Source: Streptococcaceae bacterium (GTDB lineage: Bacteria; Bacillota; Bacilli; Lactobacillales; Streptococcaceae). Taken from it: DNA of 6,511 nucleotides. Position 1 is the stretch's first letter. Every line of letters begins with the position of its first letter. The stretch lies in the NCBI GenBank assembly GCA_031259195.1, contig JAIRLR010000052.1, positions 1 through 6,511 on the forward strand, given 5' to 3'. A program made the translations under genes and the position numbers. A model generated the notes under the pieces. It had not been told where the DNA came from, did no database searches, and saw nothing but the letters and a program-made list of their open reading frames with translations. This document shows, in pieces, positions 1 to 5,840 of this stretch.

Positions 1-12
1 CAAACTTCCTAC

Positions 13-1542
13 TTAACTAAATATTATTTTATTCAAAATTTTCCGATCAACTTTACCATTATGATTTAAAGGAAACTCATCCAACAAAACAAAACGCTGC
101 GGCATCATATAATCCATAATCTTTTCAGCCAATGCTTTACGAAGTTCCTTTATAAACTGTTTTTCATCTTCAACTTTTATACTTGGAATTACAGCCGCAA
201 CCAATGCACGTACCTTATTATTCGCATCAATCTGCGGCAGAACTACGGCTTTATCCACTTTAGCAAGCGCAGCTAAATGCGACTCAATATCCTGAAGTTC
301 AATCCTAAACCCATTCATTTTGACTTGAAAATCAATTCGTCCTTCATAGAATAATTGCCCTGTTTCATCCATTAGGCCGGCGTCTCCAGTATGATACGCC
401 CACTTACCATCAACTTTGGCAAACGCTTGTGTTGTTTTGGCAGAGTCACGATAATAGCCTTTAGCTACGGAATCACCAACAATCACAATCTCGCCCCGCT
501 CTCCTATAGAAAGCTTTTTTTCGGTTTCATGATCATGGATCTGAATCTCAACACCTGGCTTAGCTTTACCCAGCGGCAAGCGATCGTACTTTACCAAAAG
601 ATCTTTCGTAACCTTAAGCTGCGTTACTGCACCTGTCGCCTCTGTCGGTCCATAAGCATTCCATACCATAGCTTTTGGAAATTTTTCCAGTAATTTTTTA
701 GCCGTCTTAACTGTCAACTCTTCACCACAAAAAATAAATTGCTCAAGCTTACGGTGCTTCTCCTGTACAAATGACGGATCCAGCAAGCAAATCTCTACAA
801 ATGAAGGTGTTGAAATCCAAGTATTGATTTCCGTTGTATTCAACCGCTCAAACAAATACTTAAAATTCGTCGTCTCATCCCTTGATAAGCTAACCAAAGT
901 CCCGCCAGAAAGCAGGGCTGGATAAATACTAAAAATCGATAAGTCAAATGAAAACGGCGCTTGAAGCAGAACTTGATTTTGCGCAATTTGCTTAAAATCA
1001 CGCATCATCCACTTAGTAAAACTAAGTAGGTTACTATGACTAACCTCGACACCTTTTGGTACACCAGTCGTTCCCGAAGTGTAGATTATATAGTTCGAAG
1101 CTTCATCACGCACCGCACTCTTTAAATTCACTAAGGGCTTGCCCTCAAAAGCAAACGCATCTTGATACAAAACATGATATTTTGCAAACAGTGCTTTTAA
1201 CTTTTCATCAAGCTTATCTTTTAAAGTCACAATAACTGCCGATGGCTCACAAGCTTCAACAATCATCTTTACGCGCGCAAACGGTAAATGACTATCCATC
1301 GGCACATAAGCACATCCTGTAATATTTACTCCCAGCAAAGACGCTAAAGCGTAAAAATCACTCTCACCATAAACCAGCATGGGGCCTTTTTTCAAAGAAG
1401 ATTTTGTTAAGGCACTTGCCACATTAGACGCTGCACGCCAAAGTTCTTCATATGTATATTCCTTTTGACAACTTGCAAAGGCAATGGTCGATGAATGCTT
1501 TTCAACTACTTGTTGCAATCGTTCTAAAATTGAAAGCTCCAA
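13..1542 (-). CDS. dltA: D-alanine--D-alanyl carrier protein ligase DltA
   Basis: Cytoplasmic adenylating enzyme that activates D-alanine with ATP and loads it onto the carrier protein DltC, the first step of D-alanylation of teichoic acids. The 509-residue product has the usual family length and the full set of adenylation motifs: P-loop YTSGTTGVPKG (154-164), FCGEEL with the Cys typical of DltA (271-276), NAYGPTE (295-301), YHTGD (383-387), GRIDFQVKMNG (401-411) and the C-terminal NGKVDR with catalytic Lys497. The start is TTG, chosen because AAGGAGG lies 7 nt upstream and no ATG fits better. dltX lies upstream in the same direction but is separated by a 221-bp mobile element that ends at the ribosome binding site. 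dltB would be expected just past the left edge. The reading frame is intact. A general amino-acid adenylation domain is the alternative, but the dltX neighbour and DltA-type motifs make DltA nearly certain. Confidence 0.95.
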   Translation of the reverse strand: MELSILERLQQVVEKHSSTIAFASCQKEYTYEELWRAASNVASALTKSSLKKGPMLVYGESDFYALASLLGVNITGCAYVPMDSHLPFARVKMIVEACEPSAVIVTLKDKLDEKLKALFAKYHVLYQDAFAFEGKPLVNLKSAVRDEASNYIIYTSGTTGVPKGVEVSHSNLLSFTKWMMRDFKQIAQNQVLLQAPFSFDLSIFSIYPALLSGGTLVSLSRDETTNFKYLFERLNTTEINTWISTPSFVEICLLDPSFVQEKHRKLEQFIFCGEELTVKTAKKLLEKFPKAMVWNAYGPTEATGAVTQLKVTKDLLVKYDRLPLGKAKPGVEIQIHDHETEKKLSIGERGEIVIVGDSVAKGYYRDSAKTTQAFAKVDGKWAYHTGDAGLMDETGQLFYEGRIDFQVKMNGFRIELQDIESHLAALAKVDKAVVLPQIDANNKVRALVAAVIPSIKVEDEKQFIKELRKALAEKIMDYMMPQRFVLLDEFPLNHNGKVDRKILNKIIFS

Positions 1543-1549
1543 TTAAAAT

Positions 1550-1556
1550 CCTCCTT
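1550..1556 (-). promoter_or_regulatory. Shine-Dalgarno site of dltA (fixes a TTG start)
   Basis: On the coding strand this reads AAGGAGG, a near-perfect anti-16S match, 7 nt before TTG. Its first two bases (1555-1556) belong to the TTA/TAA target duplication left by the neighbouring mobile element, so the element boundary runs into the ribosome binding site without damaging it. Confidence 0.9.
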
Positions 1557-1591
1557 AGAACCTGTTAACGATCTCTCTATTGATGGATCCC

Positions 1592-1639
1592 GTTATACAA
1601 GTTTGTAATCAAGCAAAGCTTGAAACAACTTGTAATAAC
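1592..1639. repeat. Imperfect palindrome within the extra block of MITE copy 1
   Basis: Outer arms GTTATACAAGTT (1592-1603) and AACTTGTAATAAC (1627-1639) pair with one bulged base. Inner arms CAAGC (1610-1614) and GCTTG (1618-1622) close on an AAA loop. The roughly 61-bp block holding it (about 1586-1647) is absent from MITE copy 2, so it is either a nested insertion or was lost from copy 2. No T-tract follows the hairpin on the minus strand, so it is not an obvious terminator. Confidence 0.7.
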
Positions 1640-1678
1640 CCGACAGGTTTTTTTGAGAAATTTTTGTGCATTTTTAGG

Positions 1679-1718
1679 AAAAAAACGTAGAAATAGTGGT
1701 GCTATTTCGAGGCTTTTT
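1679..1718. terminator. Bidirectional terminator-like hairpin in MITE copy 1
   Basis: GAAATAG (1690-1696) and CTATTTC (1702-1708) form a perfect 7-bp stem on a 5-nt loop. Flanking bases extend it by pairing the A-run at 1679-1685 with the T-run at 1714-1718. On the minus strand, the direction of dltX to dltA, the stem is followed within four bases by seven Ts. On the plus strand it is followed by GAGGC and five Ts. The stem is AT-rich, so its strength is uncertain. The equivalent hairpin in copy 2 has a different sequence but the same pairing. Confidence 0.55.
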
Positions 1719-1778
1719 GACGAAGAAAGGCAAAAAATTACCAGAAAAGTCGCAATTATGGAGATCGTTAACAGGTTC

Positions 1779-1910
1779 TTAAAATTCGTTATAAACAAAG
1801 CCGCCCCCGCTAGAATTTTTATAATGAAAAAAGTACAATAAAGCCAAAATAATCGCTGTGTAAAATAAAGTTTTGGCAATAAAAATCCCTATTTCTTTTG
1901 ATTTACTCAT
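1779..1910 (-). CDS. dltX: DltX, small membrane protein of the dlt operon
   Basis: A 43-residue protein starting MSKSKEIGIF and ending GGGFVYNEF. It has a short charged N-terminus, one hydrophobic segment at about residues 9-28, and the conserved DltX C-terminal motif F-x-Y-N-E-F with Tyr40. DltX proteins are usually about 45-50 residues, are encoded just before dltA, and are needed for D-alanine transfer across the membrane to teichoic acids. The C-terminal tyrosine is reported to matter for that transfer. The start is ATG, with GTGAGG (1918-1923) 7 nt upstream. The TAA stop coincides with the target duplication (1779-1781) of the MITE that follows, so the insertion left the protein complete. 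Dlt operons normally have dltX and dltA nearly abutting; here 236 bp separate stop and start. Confidence 0.92.
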   Translation of the reverse strand: MSKSKEIGIFIAKTLFYTAIILALLYFFHYKNSSGGGFVYNEF

Positions 1911-1972
1911 TTATAAACCTCACTTCACTAGCAAAATTTTAAGCAAATAAATTAATAGCACTTTTCTTGTTA

Positions 1973-2001
1973 ATTATAAGATTAAACTCCAATAATAACC
2001 A
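1973..2001 (-). promoter_or_regulatory. Candidate promoter of dltX
   Basis: On the minus strand there is a perfect TATAAT -10 box (1973-1978). Seventeen bases upstream is a poor -35 box, TGGTTA (1996-2001), matching consensus at three positions. It lies about 60 bp before the dltX start and directly abuts the target duplication of MITE copy 2, so that insertion may have changed sequence upstream of the promoter. The region is AT-rich, so a chance match is possible. Confidence 0.35.
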
Positions 2002-2004
2002 TTA

Positions 2005-2164
2005 GAACCTGTTAACGATCTCTCAGTAGATGAAATTTTCGAGAAATTTTTGTACAATTCTAGGCAAAAAACGCAGATTTGGTAGTTCCAAATCGAGGCT
2101 TTTTAACGACGAAGTGTAAAAAATTGCCTAAAATCTTCGCTGCTAGGAGATCGTTAACAGGTTC
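2005..2164. mobile_element. MITE copy 2 (160 bp), between ffh and dltX
   Basis: It has the same perfect 18-bp inverted repeats as copy 1 (2005-2022 and 2147-2164) and is flanked by TTA at 2002-2004 and 2165-2167. It lacks the 61-bp extra block of copy 1 and probably represents the basic form. Inner arms such as TAGGCAA (2061-2067) and TTGCCTA (2124-2130) also pair, so much of the element can fold into one long hairpin. It occupies most of the gene-free stretch 1911-2281. In the rest of that stretch I see only weak promoter-like sequences and no clear native terminator for ffh. Confidence 0.9.
2066..2104. terminator. Bidirectional terminator-like hairpin in MITE copy 2
   Basis: GATTTGG (2076-2082) and CCAAATC (2088-2094) form a perfect 7-bp stem on the loop TAGTT. 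An A-run at 2066-2071 (six Ts on the minus strand) and a T-run at 2100-2104 flank it. It lies downstream of ffh on the transcribed strand, where no other terminator is evident, so it may end the ffh transcript. Compared with copy 1, stem bases differ on both arms while pairing is kept. Confidence 0.55.
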
Positions 2165-2281
2165 TTAGGCTCAAGACTGATTTTAATTAAATCTCGCTCT
2201 TGTTTAAGTTTAAAGTATCAATACAAAATTATACGACTACCAATTCCAAAACATAACTTACAATTAACAGGGTTTAAAAAT

Positions 2282-3772
2282 CTACCGTTTCTTTTTCTTT
2301 TTTTTAAACTGCTTCTGCGCTTTTTTCATCATCGATTTCATTGCAAATTCACCGATTTTCCCTTTAATGCCACCGCCAAAAGGATTCGGCATATTGCTTC
2401 CCATTCCCATATTTGGCATACCAGGCATGTTTGGCCTTTGCCCACCCATACCTTGAAGCGTTTTTCCCATATCGCCTTTCATCATCATCTGCATAGCTTT
2501 TTTAGCTTCATTAAAATTTTTAATCATTTTATTAACGTCCACCACGGTATTGCCAGAACCTGCAGCAATTCTCCGTCTGCGACTTGGTGTTAAAACATCC
2601 GGATTCTCACGTTCCTCTGGTGTCATTGAAAGAACCATTGCACGTTTTCTGGCAATATCTTTAGGATCGACCTTCACCTGATCTAACCCCGGCATCTGAT
2701 TCATGCCCGGGATCATTTTAATCAAATCTTCAATCGGCCCCATATTTGTGACCTGATTAAGCTGATCGATAAAATCGTTAAAATTAAACGTATTTTCGCG
2801 CATTTTCTCAGCCATCTCACGCGTTTTCTTCTCATCAAACTCACGCTCTGCCTTTTCAATTAATGTCAGCATATCGCCCATACCAAGAATCCGCGAGCTC
2901 ATCCGATCCGGATGGAAAATCTCCAGATCGGTTAACTTCTCTCCCGTACCAGCAAACTTAATCGGAGCACCAGTAATACTGCGAAGCGAAAGTGCTGCAC
3001 CACCACGTGTATCACCATCAAGTTTGGTAATAATAACCCCGGTAATCCCTAGCTGATCATTAAAACTTTGCGCAACATTGGCCGCATCTTGTCCCGTCAT
3101 CGCATCAACAACTAGTAAAATCTCTGTTGGACTTGCTAGCTCTTTAATCTGCTTTAACTCATCCATCAAAACTTCATCGATATGAAGTCGCCCTGCCGTA
3201 TCAATCAATACATAATCATTTTTCTTCTCATGTGCTAATGCCAAACCTTGGCGAACAATCTCTACCGGACGCGCATTTTCTCCCATATCAAAAACAGGAA
3301 CCTCTAACTGCTCCCCTAAAGTCTTTAATTGATCCACAGCAGCCGGCCGATACACATCCGCTGCAATCATTAGCACACGCGCATTCTCCTCCTTCATCAA
3401 GTGTTTGGCTAGCTTGCCAGCAAAGGTTGTCTTACCTGCACCTTGCAGCCCCACCATCATAATAATCGTTGGAATCTTCGGCGCTTTTTGCAATTCAACC
3501 GTTTCTGCCCCTAACGTTTTGGTTAACTCTTCATCAACAATTTTGACAATCTGCTGTGCGGGATTTAAAGTTTCTAAAACCTCAACACCAGTAGCTCGCT
3601 TTCGCACATTACGCGTGAAATCTTTAACCACAGAAAGCGCCACGTCGGCTTCAAGTAATGCCAAACGAATCTCGCCCATCATTTCTCTAACATCAGCTTC
3701 TGATACTTTCCCTTTACCACGAAGCTTCTTCATCACTTGTTGTAAGCGCTTAGTTAAGCCTTCAAATGCCAT
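2282..3772 (-). CDS. ffh: Signal recognition particle protein Ffh (SRP54 GTPase)
   Basis: Cytoplasmic GTPase that with 4.5S/scRNA binds signal sequences of nascent membrane and secreted proteins and delivers ribosomes to FtsY. The 496 residues show the helical N domain (about 1-90), then the G domain with GLQGAGKTT (108-116), DVYRPAA (139-145), DTAGR (191-195) and TKLDGDTRGG (249-258). The methionine-rich M domain follows (about 320-435), with the RNA-binding SRRRRIAAGSG (397-407). A Gly/Met/Pro-rich linker and a lysine-rich tail (about 483-496) close the protein. The ATG start overlaps the stop of the chorismate mutase gene by one base (TAATG). Its AAGGAG site (3780-3785) lies inside that gene, which points to translational coupling. 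In many Firmicutes ffh follows ylxM; no ylxM is present here. The gene looks complete and functional. Confidence 0.98.
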   Translation of the reverse strand: MAFEGLTKRLQQVMKKLRGKGKVSEADVREMMGEIRLALLEADVALSVVKDFTRNVRKRATGVEVLETLNPAQQIVKIVDEELTKTLGAETVELQKAPKIPTIIMMVGLQGAGKTTFAGKLAKHLMKEENARVLMIAADVYRPAAVDQLKTLGEQLEVPVFDMGENARPVEIVRQGLALAHEKKNDYVLIDTAGRLHIDEVLMDELKQIKELASPTEILLVVDAMTGQDAANVAQSFNDQLGITGVIITKLDGDTRGGAALSLRSITGAPIKFAGTGEKLTDLEIFHPDRMSSRILGMGDMLTLIEKAEREFDEKKTREMAEKMRENTFNFNDFIDQLNQVTNMGPIEDLIKMIPGMNQMPGLDQVKVDPKDIARKRAMVLSMTPEERENPDVLTPSRRRRIAAGSGNTVVDVNKMIKNFNEAKKAMQMMMKGDMGKTLQGMGGQRPNMPGMPNMGMGSNMPNPFGGGIKGKIGEFAMKSMMKKAQKQFKKKKKKR

Positions 3773-4065
3773 TAAAATTCTCCTTCACTTTTCTTTAATT
3801 TATCAATTACACTACTTTGAATCTCTTTAGAAATTTCAAATAATTGCCTCATTATGCTTATAATCTCTGGGCTAAATTCCTTATCTTCCACTGACTGCAC
3901 TACTTTAGCTAGCATTTTCTCTTCTCGCTCTTTATCAAAAACAGGCAAATGATGCTTATATTTATATATGGCAATCCTTTTAGACAATTCCGCACGTCTT
4001 TCAAGTATTGATAACAATTCTACATGTAATTTGTCCATCTCTTGACGAAGTTCTACTAGCTCCAC
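3772..4065 (-). CDS. Chorismate mutase, AroQ class, single domain
   Basis: Rearranges chorismate to prephenate, the branch step to phenylalanine and tyrosine, in the cytoplasm. The 97-residue all-helical protein keeps each active-site residue that I can align with the E. coli P-protein mutase domain: Arg7, Arg24, Lys35, Asp44, Arg47, Glu48, Ser79 and Gln83. There is no fused prephenate dehydratase or dehydrogenase, so it is a free-standing mutase. The start is GTG, supported by AAGGAG (4071-4076) 5 nt upstream and by Arg7, which would be lost if the internal ATG at residue 10 were used. The upstream transporter remnant ends 9 bp before it, with its TAA running into this ribosome binding site. 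Downstream the gene overlaps ffh by one base. No aromatic-biosynthesis gene is adjacent, so its link to ffh seems to be co-expression rather than pathway. Confidence 0.92.
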   Translation of the reverse strand: MELVELRQEMDKLHVELLSILERRAELSKRIAIYKYKHHLPVFDKEREEKMLAKVVQSVEDKEFSPEIISIMRQLFEISKEIQSSVIDKLKKSEGEF

Positions 4066-4074
4066 TTTATCTCC

Positions 4075-4401
4075 TTAAAAATCATAAAAGCCAATAATTG
4101 CTGTTCCCACTAACACTAATAATACTGCTATATATTGCCATTTTGTTAAACGTTCATTTAAAAAGACATGTCCCATCACAATCGAAATAACCGCATAAGA
4201 AGCAATCAAAGCTGCTGCGCCTAAACGATGTGCTTCTCCTTGCCTTTCAAATAAAACAAACTTTTGCTTTTTGAGAAAATTCAGCCATAGAAAAATAATC
4301 AACCCAAGAAAGAAAAAGGTTAACATATAAGCCATATTTTATAAAAAAAACTCTGTTACTCCCCAAAAAAGAATGCATAAAACCGTAAACAAAAACCACA
4401 T
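4075..4401 (-). pseudogene. Decayed EamA/DMT-type membrane transporter
   Basis: An SD-like GAGG followed by ATG at 4401 opens a frame of 20 residues, MWFLFTVLCILFWGVTEFFL, typical of the first membrane helix of EamA-type transporters. It then hits an in-frame TAA within the T8/ATAAAAT stretch. The same frame resumes with NMAYMLTFFF and ends as 86 residues that look like the C-terminal part of such a protein, including LIASYAVISI and FLNERLTKWQY, then a final hydrophobic helix. Family members of this type are about 300 residues, so roughly two thirds are missing between the two pieces. A further gap of about 20 residues seems likely near FERQGEAHR, judged from memory of the family. The 86-codon piece has no ribosome binding site before its own ATG (4335). 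The remnant remains joined to the chorismate mutase gene. A functional small transporter from the second piece is possible but less likely. Confidence 0.75.
4338..4366 (-). promoter_or_regulatory. Weak candidate promoter inside the transporter remnant
   Basis: On the minus strand TTGGGG (4361-4366) is followed after 17 bases by TATAAA (4338-4343). It could drive chorismate mutase and ffh now that the transporter is broken. The spacer contains the T8 run, and AT-rich DNA makes chance matches common. Confidence 0.25.
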
Positions 4402-4444
4402 CTTATCTACCTCATTTAGAACCTGCTCGACAATTAAATTTAAC

Positions 4445-4480
4445 AAAAAAAGACTGATTAGGAAAGTTCTATCCTAATCA
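4445..4480 (-). terminator. Rho-independent terminator after the C39 peptidase gene
   Basis: The perfect 9-bp stem TGATTAGGA / TCCTAATCA (4455-4463 and 4472-4480) with an 8-nt loop is followed on the minus strand by GTC and seven Ts (4445-4451). It lies 15 bp beyond the stop of the upstream gene and separates it from the transporter remnant-chorismate mutase-ffh group. Confidence 0.88.
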
Positions 4481-4495
4481 ACCTAACGATTTAAT

Positions 4496-5602
4496 TTAAT
4501 TAACTTTGCCAAGAGTACCTTCATCTCTCCAACCAAGCTCTTCCGTCGCTTTTACAACTTCATTATAATTGGTGGTAAACATATGTTCTTGATTTCCGCG
4601 TTCATTACATATTCTATATATAGGGTCTCCTCCTTCTTGCTCAGTTCCTAAGTTGGAAACATAAAAGGCAATGCTTTCATCATGCCAACCTTTTGCCACC
4701 AGGTCATCTCTTTCATATAAGTTCGCTGTATATAAATGCTCACCGCTACTTGCATCATATACTCGATAAATTGGCACACCCCAAGTTAAAACTTGGAAGG
4801 CAATGCCTTCATCACGCCAACCTCTTCTTATCAAGTCATCTCTTTCATTAGAGTTAGTTGTAAACAAGTGGCGATCACCGTTAGGATCGTAAACTCGAAA
4901 AACAGGCAAAAATCTCACAGATGCTTGCGGAAGAGTCGAACCAGCAATACCAAAAAACGACACCCCTTTACTAGAAATACGATTATCCCAAAGAAACGCA
5001 GTAGAGTGCCACCCTGTCATAGCATTACGACTTGGATCTGTTACAAAAGTTTGACCGTTGTTATTTAACCCATAAAGAACAACCGCATGACCATAATCAC
5101 TGGAGTTTGATATTTGATTTCCGCCACAAAAAATAATTGGAATAGAGTTGCTTAAAGTAGCATCAATTTCATCTTTTGTCCTTAGTGGTAAAACTTGTAA
5201 ACCTACCATATCTCCGGCAACTTTTATAGCTTTTGTTGTAGCACCACCACCATTAGAGTTAAACTCTCCTACATCATGTAAACGAACTCCCCAGTCAAAA
5301 GGATTCCCGCTAACACCATAACTTTCAAAAACCATTGCTATTGTGGTTGGGATACACCCAGTCTCTCCAAAAGCATAGCCACCGATTGTTTTGCTAGCGT
5401 AACTTGGATCAAATTGCGAATAATAAACCGGATAAGATCCAGGTAATGCATAATCCAAACCTCGAGCAGCAATTATACTTATAGAATCTAAAGCACTTCC
5501 ACTTTTTAAATTTTCTACTTCTGCTTGCGCTGATATCCCAACAATAAGCGACACAAAAAAACTAAATAGCAAGAAAAACTTTTTTTTAAACCTCAAGAAC
5601 AT
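4496..5602 (-). CDS. Secreted C39-like cysteine peptidase with three DUF5648-type repeats
   Basis: Numbering is from the ATG at 5602 (368 residues). A signal peptide is clear: RFKKK, a hydrophobic stretch (about 9-24), then AQA before a probable cut at 27/28. A C39_2-type papain-like domain follows, with probable catalytic Cys83 in GETGCIPTT, His172 in YGHAVVLYG and Asp189 in TDPSRN. The C-terminal third holds three repeats of the form YRVYD..GEHLYT.N..ERDDL...GW.DE.IAF, beginning near 235, 278 and 328, as in DUF5648 proteins. No LPXTG anchor is seen, so release or wall binding through the repeats is inferred. The start is uncertain: GGGGGAG sits directly before ATG 5602, while TTG at 5596 is 6 nt from it and better spaced. 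A TTG at 5620 opens the same frame but lacks a ribosome binding site. The substrate is unknown. The last residues (GTLGKVN) depart from the repeat ending GIAFRIK seen in the neighbour. Confidence 0.85.
   Translation of the reverse strand: MFLRFKKKFFLLFSFFVSLIVGISAQAEVENLKSGSALDSISIIAARGLDYALPGSYPVYYSQFDPSYASKTIGGYAFGETGCIPTTIAMVFESYGVSGNPFDWGVRLHDVGEFNSNGGGATTKAIKVAGDMVGLQVLPLRTKDEIDATLSNSIPIIFCGGNQISNSSDYGHAVVLYGLNNNGQTFVTDPSRNAMTGWHSTAFLWDNRISSKGVSFFGIAGSTLPQASVRFLPVFRVYDPNGDRHLFTTNSNERDDLIRRGWRDEGIAFQVLTWGVPIYRVYDASSGEHLYTANLYERDDLVAKGWHDESIAFYVSNLGTEQEGGDPIYRICNERGNQEHMFTTNYNEVVKATEELGWRDEGTLGKVN
4518..4908. repeat. Direct repeat copy A (DUF5648 region of tandem paralogues)
   Basis: This 391-bp stretch aligns without gaps, at a constant offset of 1345 bases, with 5863-6253. 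By hand count about 66 positions differ, roughly 83% identity. It encodes the three C-terminal repeats of the peptidase gene and could serve as a substrate for recombination or gene conversion between the two genes. Confidence 0.85.
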
Positions 5603-5708
5603 CTCCCCCTGATTTATCAAAAGTCATAATCATTAAAATACAATGATGTATATTATTATTTTTTAGCCATAAATTAAAAAAAAGCCTTTAAATTTCCCCT
5701 TTACTTAT

Positions 5709-5738
5709 ATTCTATCAACTAATTAAGTAAAATATCAA
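5709..5738 (-). promoter_or_regulatory. Candidate promoter of the C39 peptidase gene
   Basis: On the minus strand TTGATA (5733-5738, five of six consensus bases) is followed after 18 bp by TAGAAT (5709-5714, five of six). It lies between the upstream gene's terminator and the start codon and would give an AT-rich leader of about 100 nt. A short inverted repeat (ATACA/TGTAT) lies in the leader; I see no recognised riboswitch there. Confidence 0.5.
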
Positions 5739-5800
5739 ATTATTTTCTATCTAATTTGTAATCAAATAAAAATATTTAAACAAATTTTTACTTGCATAAC

Positions 5801-5834
5801 AAAAAACTCGAGATAAAATCATTATCATTTCGAG
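5801..5834 (-). terminator. Rho-independent terminator of the upstream C39-like gene
   Basis: On the minus strand CTCGA and GATAA, separated by a 3-nt bulge, pair with TTATCTCGAG around the loop TGATT, and six Ts follow directly (5801-5806). It starts 6 bp after the TGA stop of the partial upstream gene, so the two peptidase paralogues are probably separate transcripts. Confidence 0.75.
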
Positions 5835-5840
5835 CTAATG

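Larger units (their letters stand above)
1558..1778. mobile_element. MITE copy 1 (221 bp), inserted between dltX and dltA
   Basis: Non-coding element bounded by perfect 18-bp inverted repeats, GAACCTGTTAACGATCTC at the left and its complement at the right (1761-1778). It is flanked on both sides by the direct repeat TTA (1555-1557 and 1779-1781), which fits a 3-bp target duplication. A second copy at 2005-2164 has the same ends and the same internal blocks, for example GAGAAATTTTTGT and CGAGGCTTTTT. No transposase is present, so it would need one supplied in trans. A 3-bp TNA duplication is known for some IS5-family groups, so a link to that family is my inference. Copy 1 is longer than copy 2 by a block of about 61 bp containing a palindrome. 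Short ORFs across it show no protein-like features. Confidence 0.9.

Noticed and set aside
391..693. Plus-strand open frame of 100 codons inside dltA
   Set aside because: Antisense to conserved adenylation motifs, with no ribosome binding site or domain.
1577..1879. Open frames across the dltX-MITE region on both strands (including 1620-1841 plus)
   Set aside because: They cover the mobile element, lack ribosome binding sites and family features, and the minus-strand one runs across dltX in another frame.
2168..2200. CAAGA/TCTTG and GATTT/AAATC pairing between ffh and MITE copy 2 as a native ffh terminator
   Set aside because: The stem is short and AT-rich with internal mismatches, and no T-run follows it on the minus strand.
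2228..2233. Perfect TATAAT on the minus strand just downstream of ffh, as an alternative dlt promoter
   Set aside because: No acceptable -35 box 16-18 bp upstream (TTATGT at 17 bp), and such hexamers are frequent in this AT-rich gap. A transcript from here would also have to read through MITE copy 2.
3232..3830. Plus-strand open frames inside ffh
   Set aside because: They are antisense shadows of a clearly conserved gene and have low-complexity products with no recognisable domain.
4416..4425. TTAGAACCTG, identical to the left end of the MITEs with its TTA
   Set aside because: The match stops after ten bases, and no facing inverted repeat or internal MITE block lies nearby, so chance or a very eroded remnant cannot be told apart.
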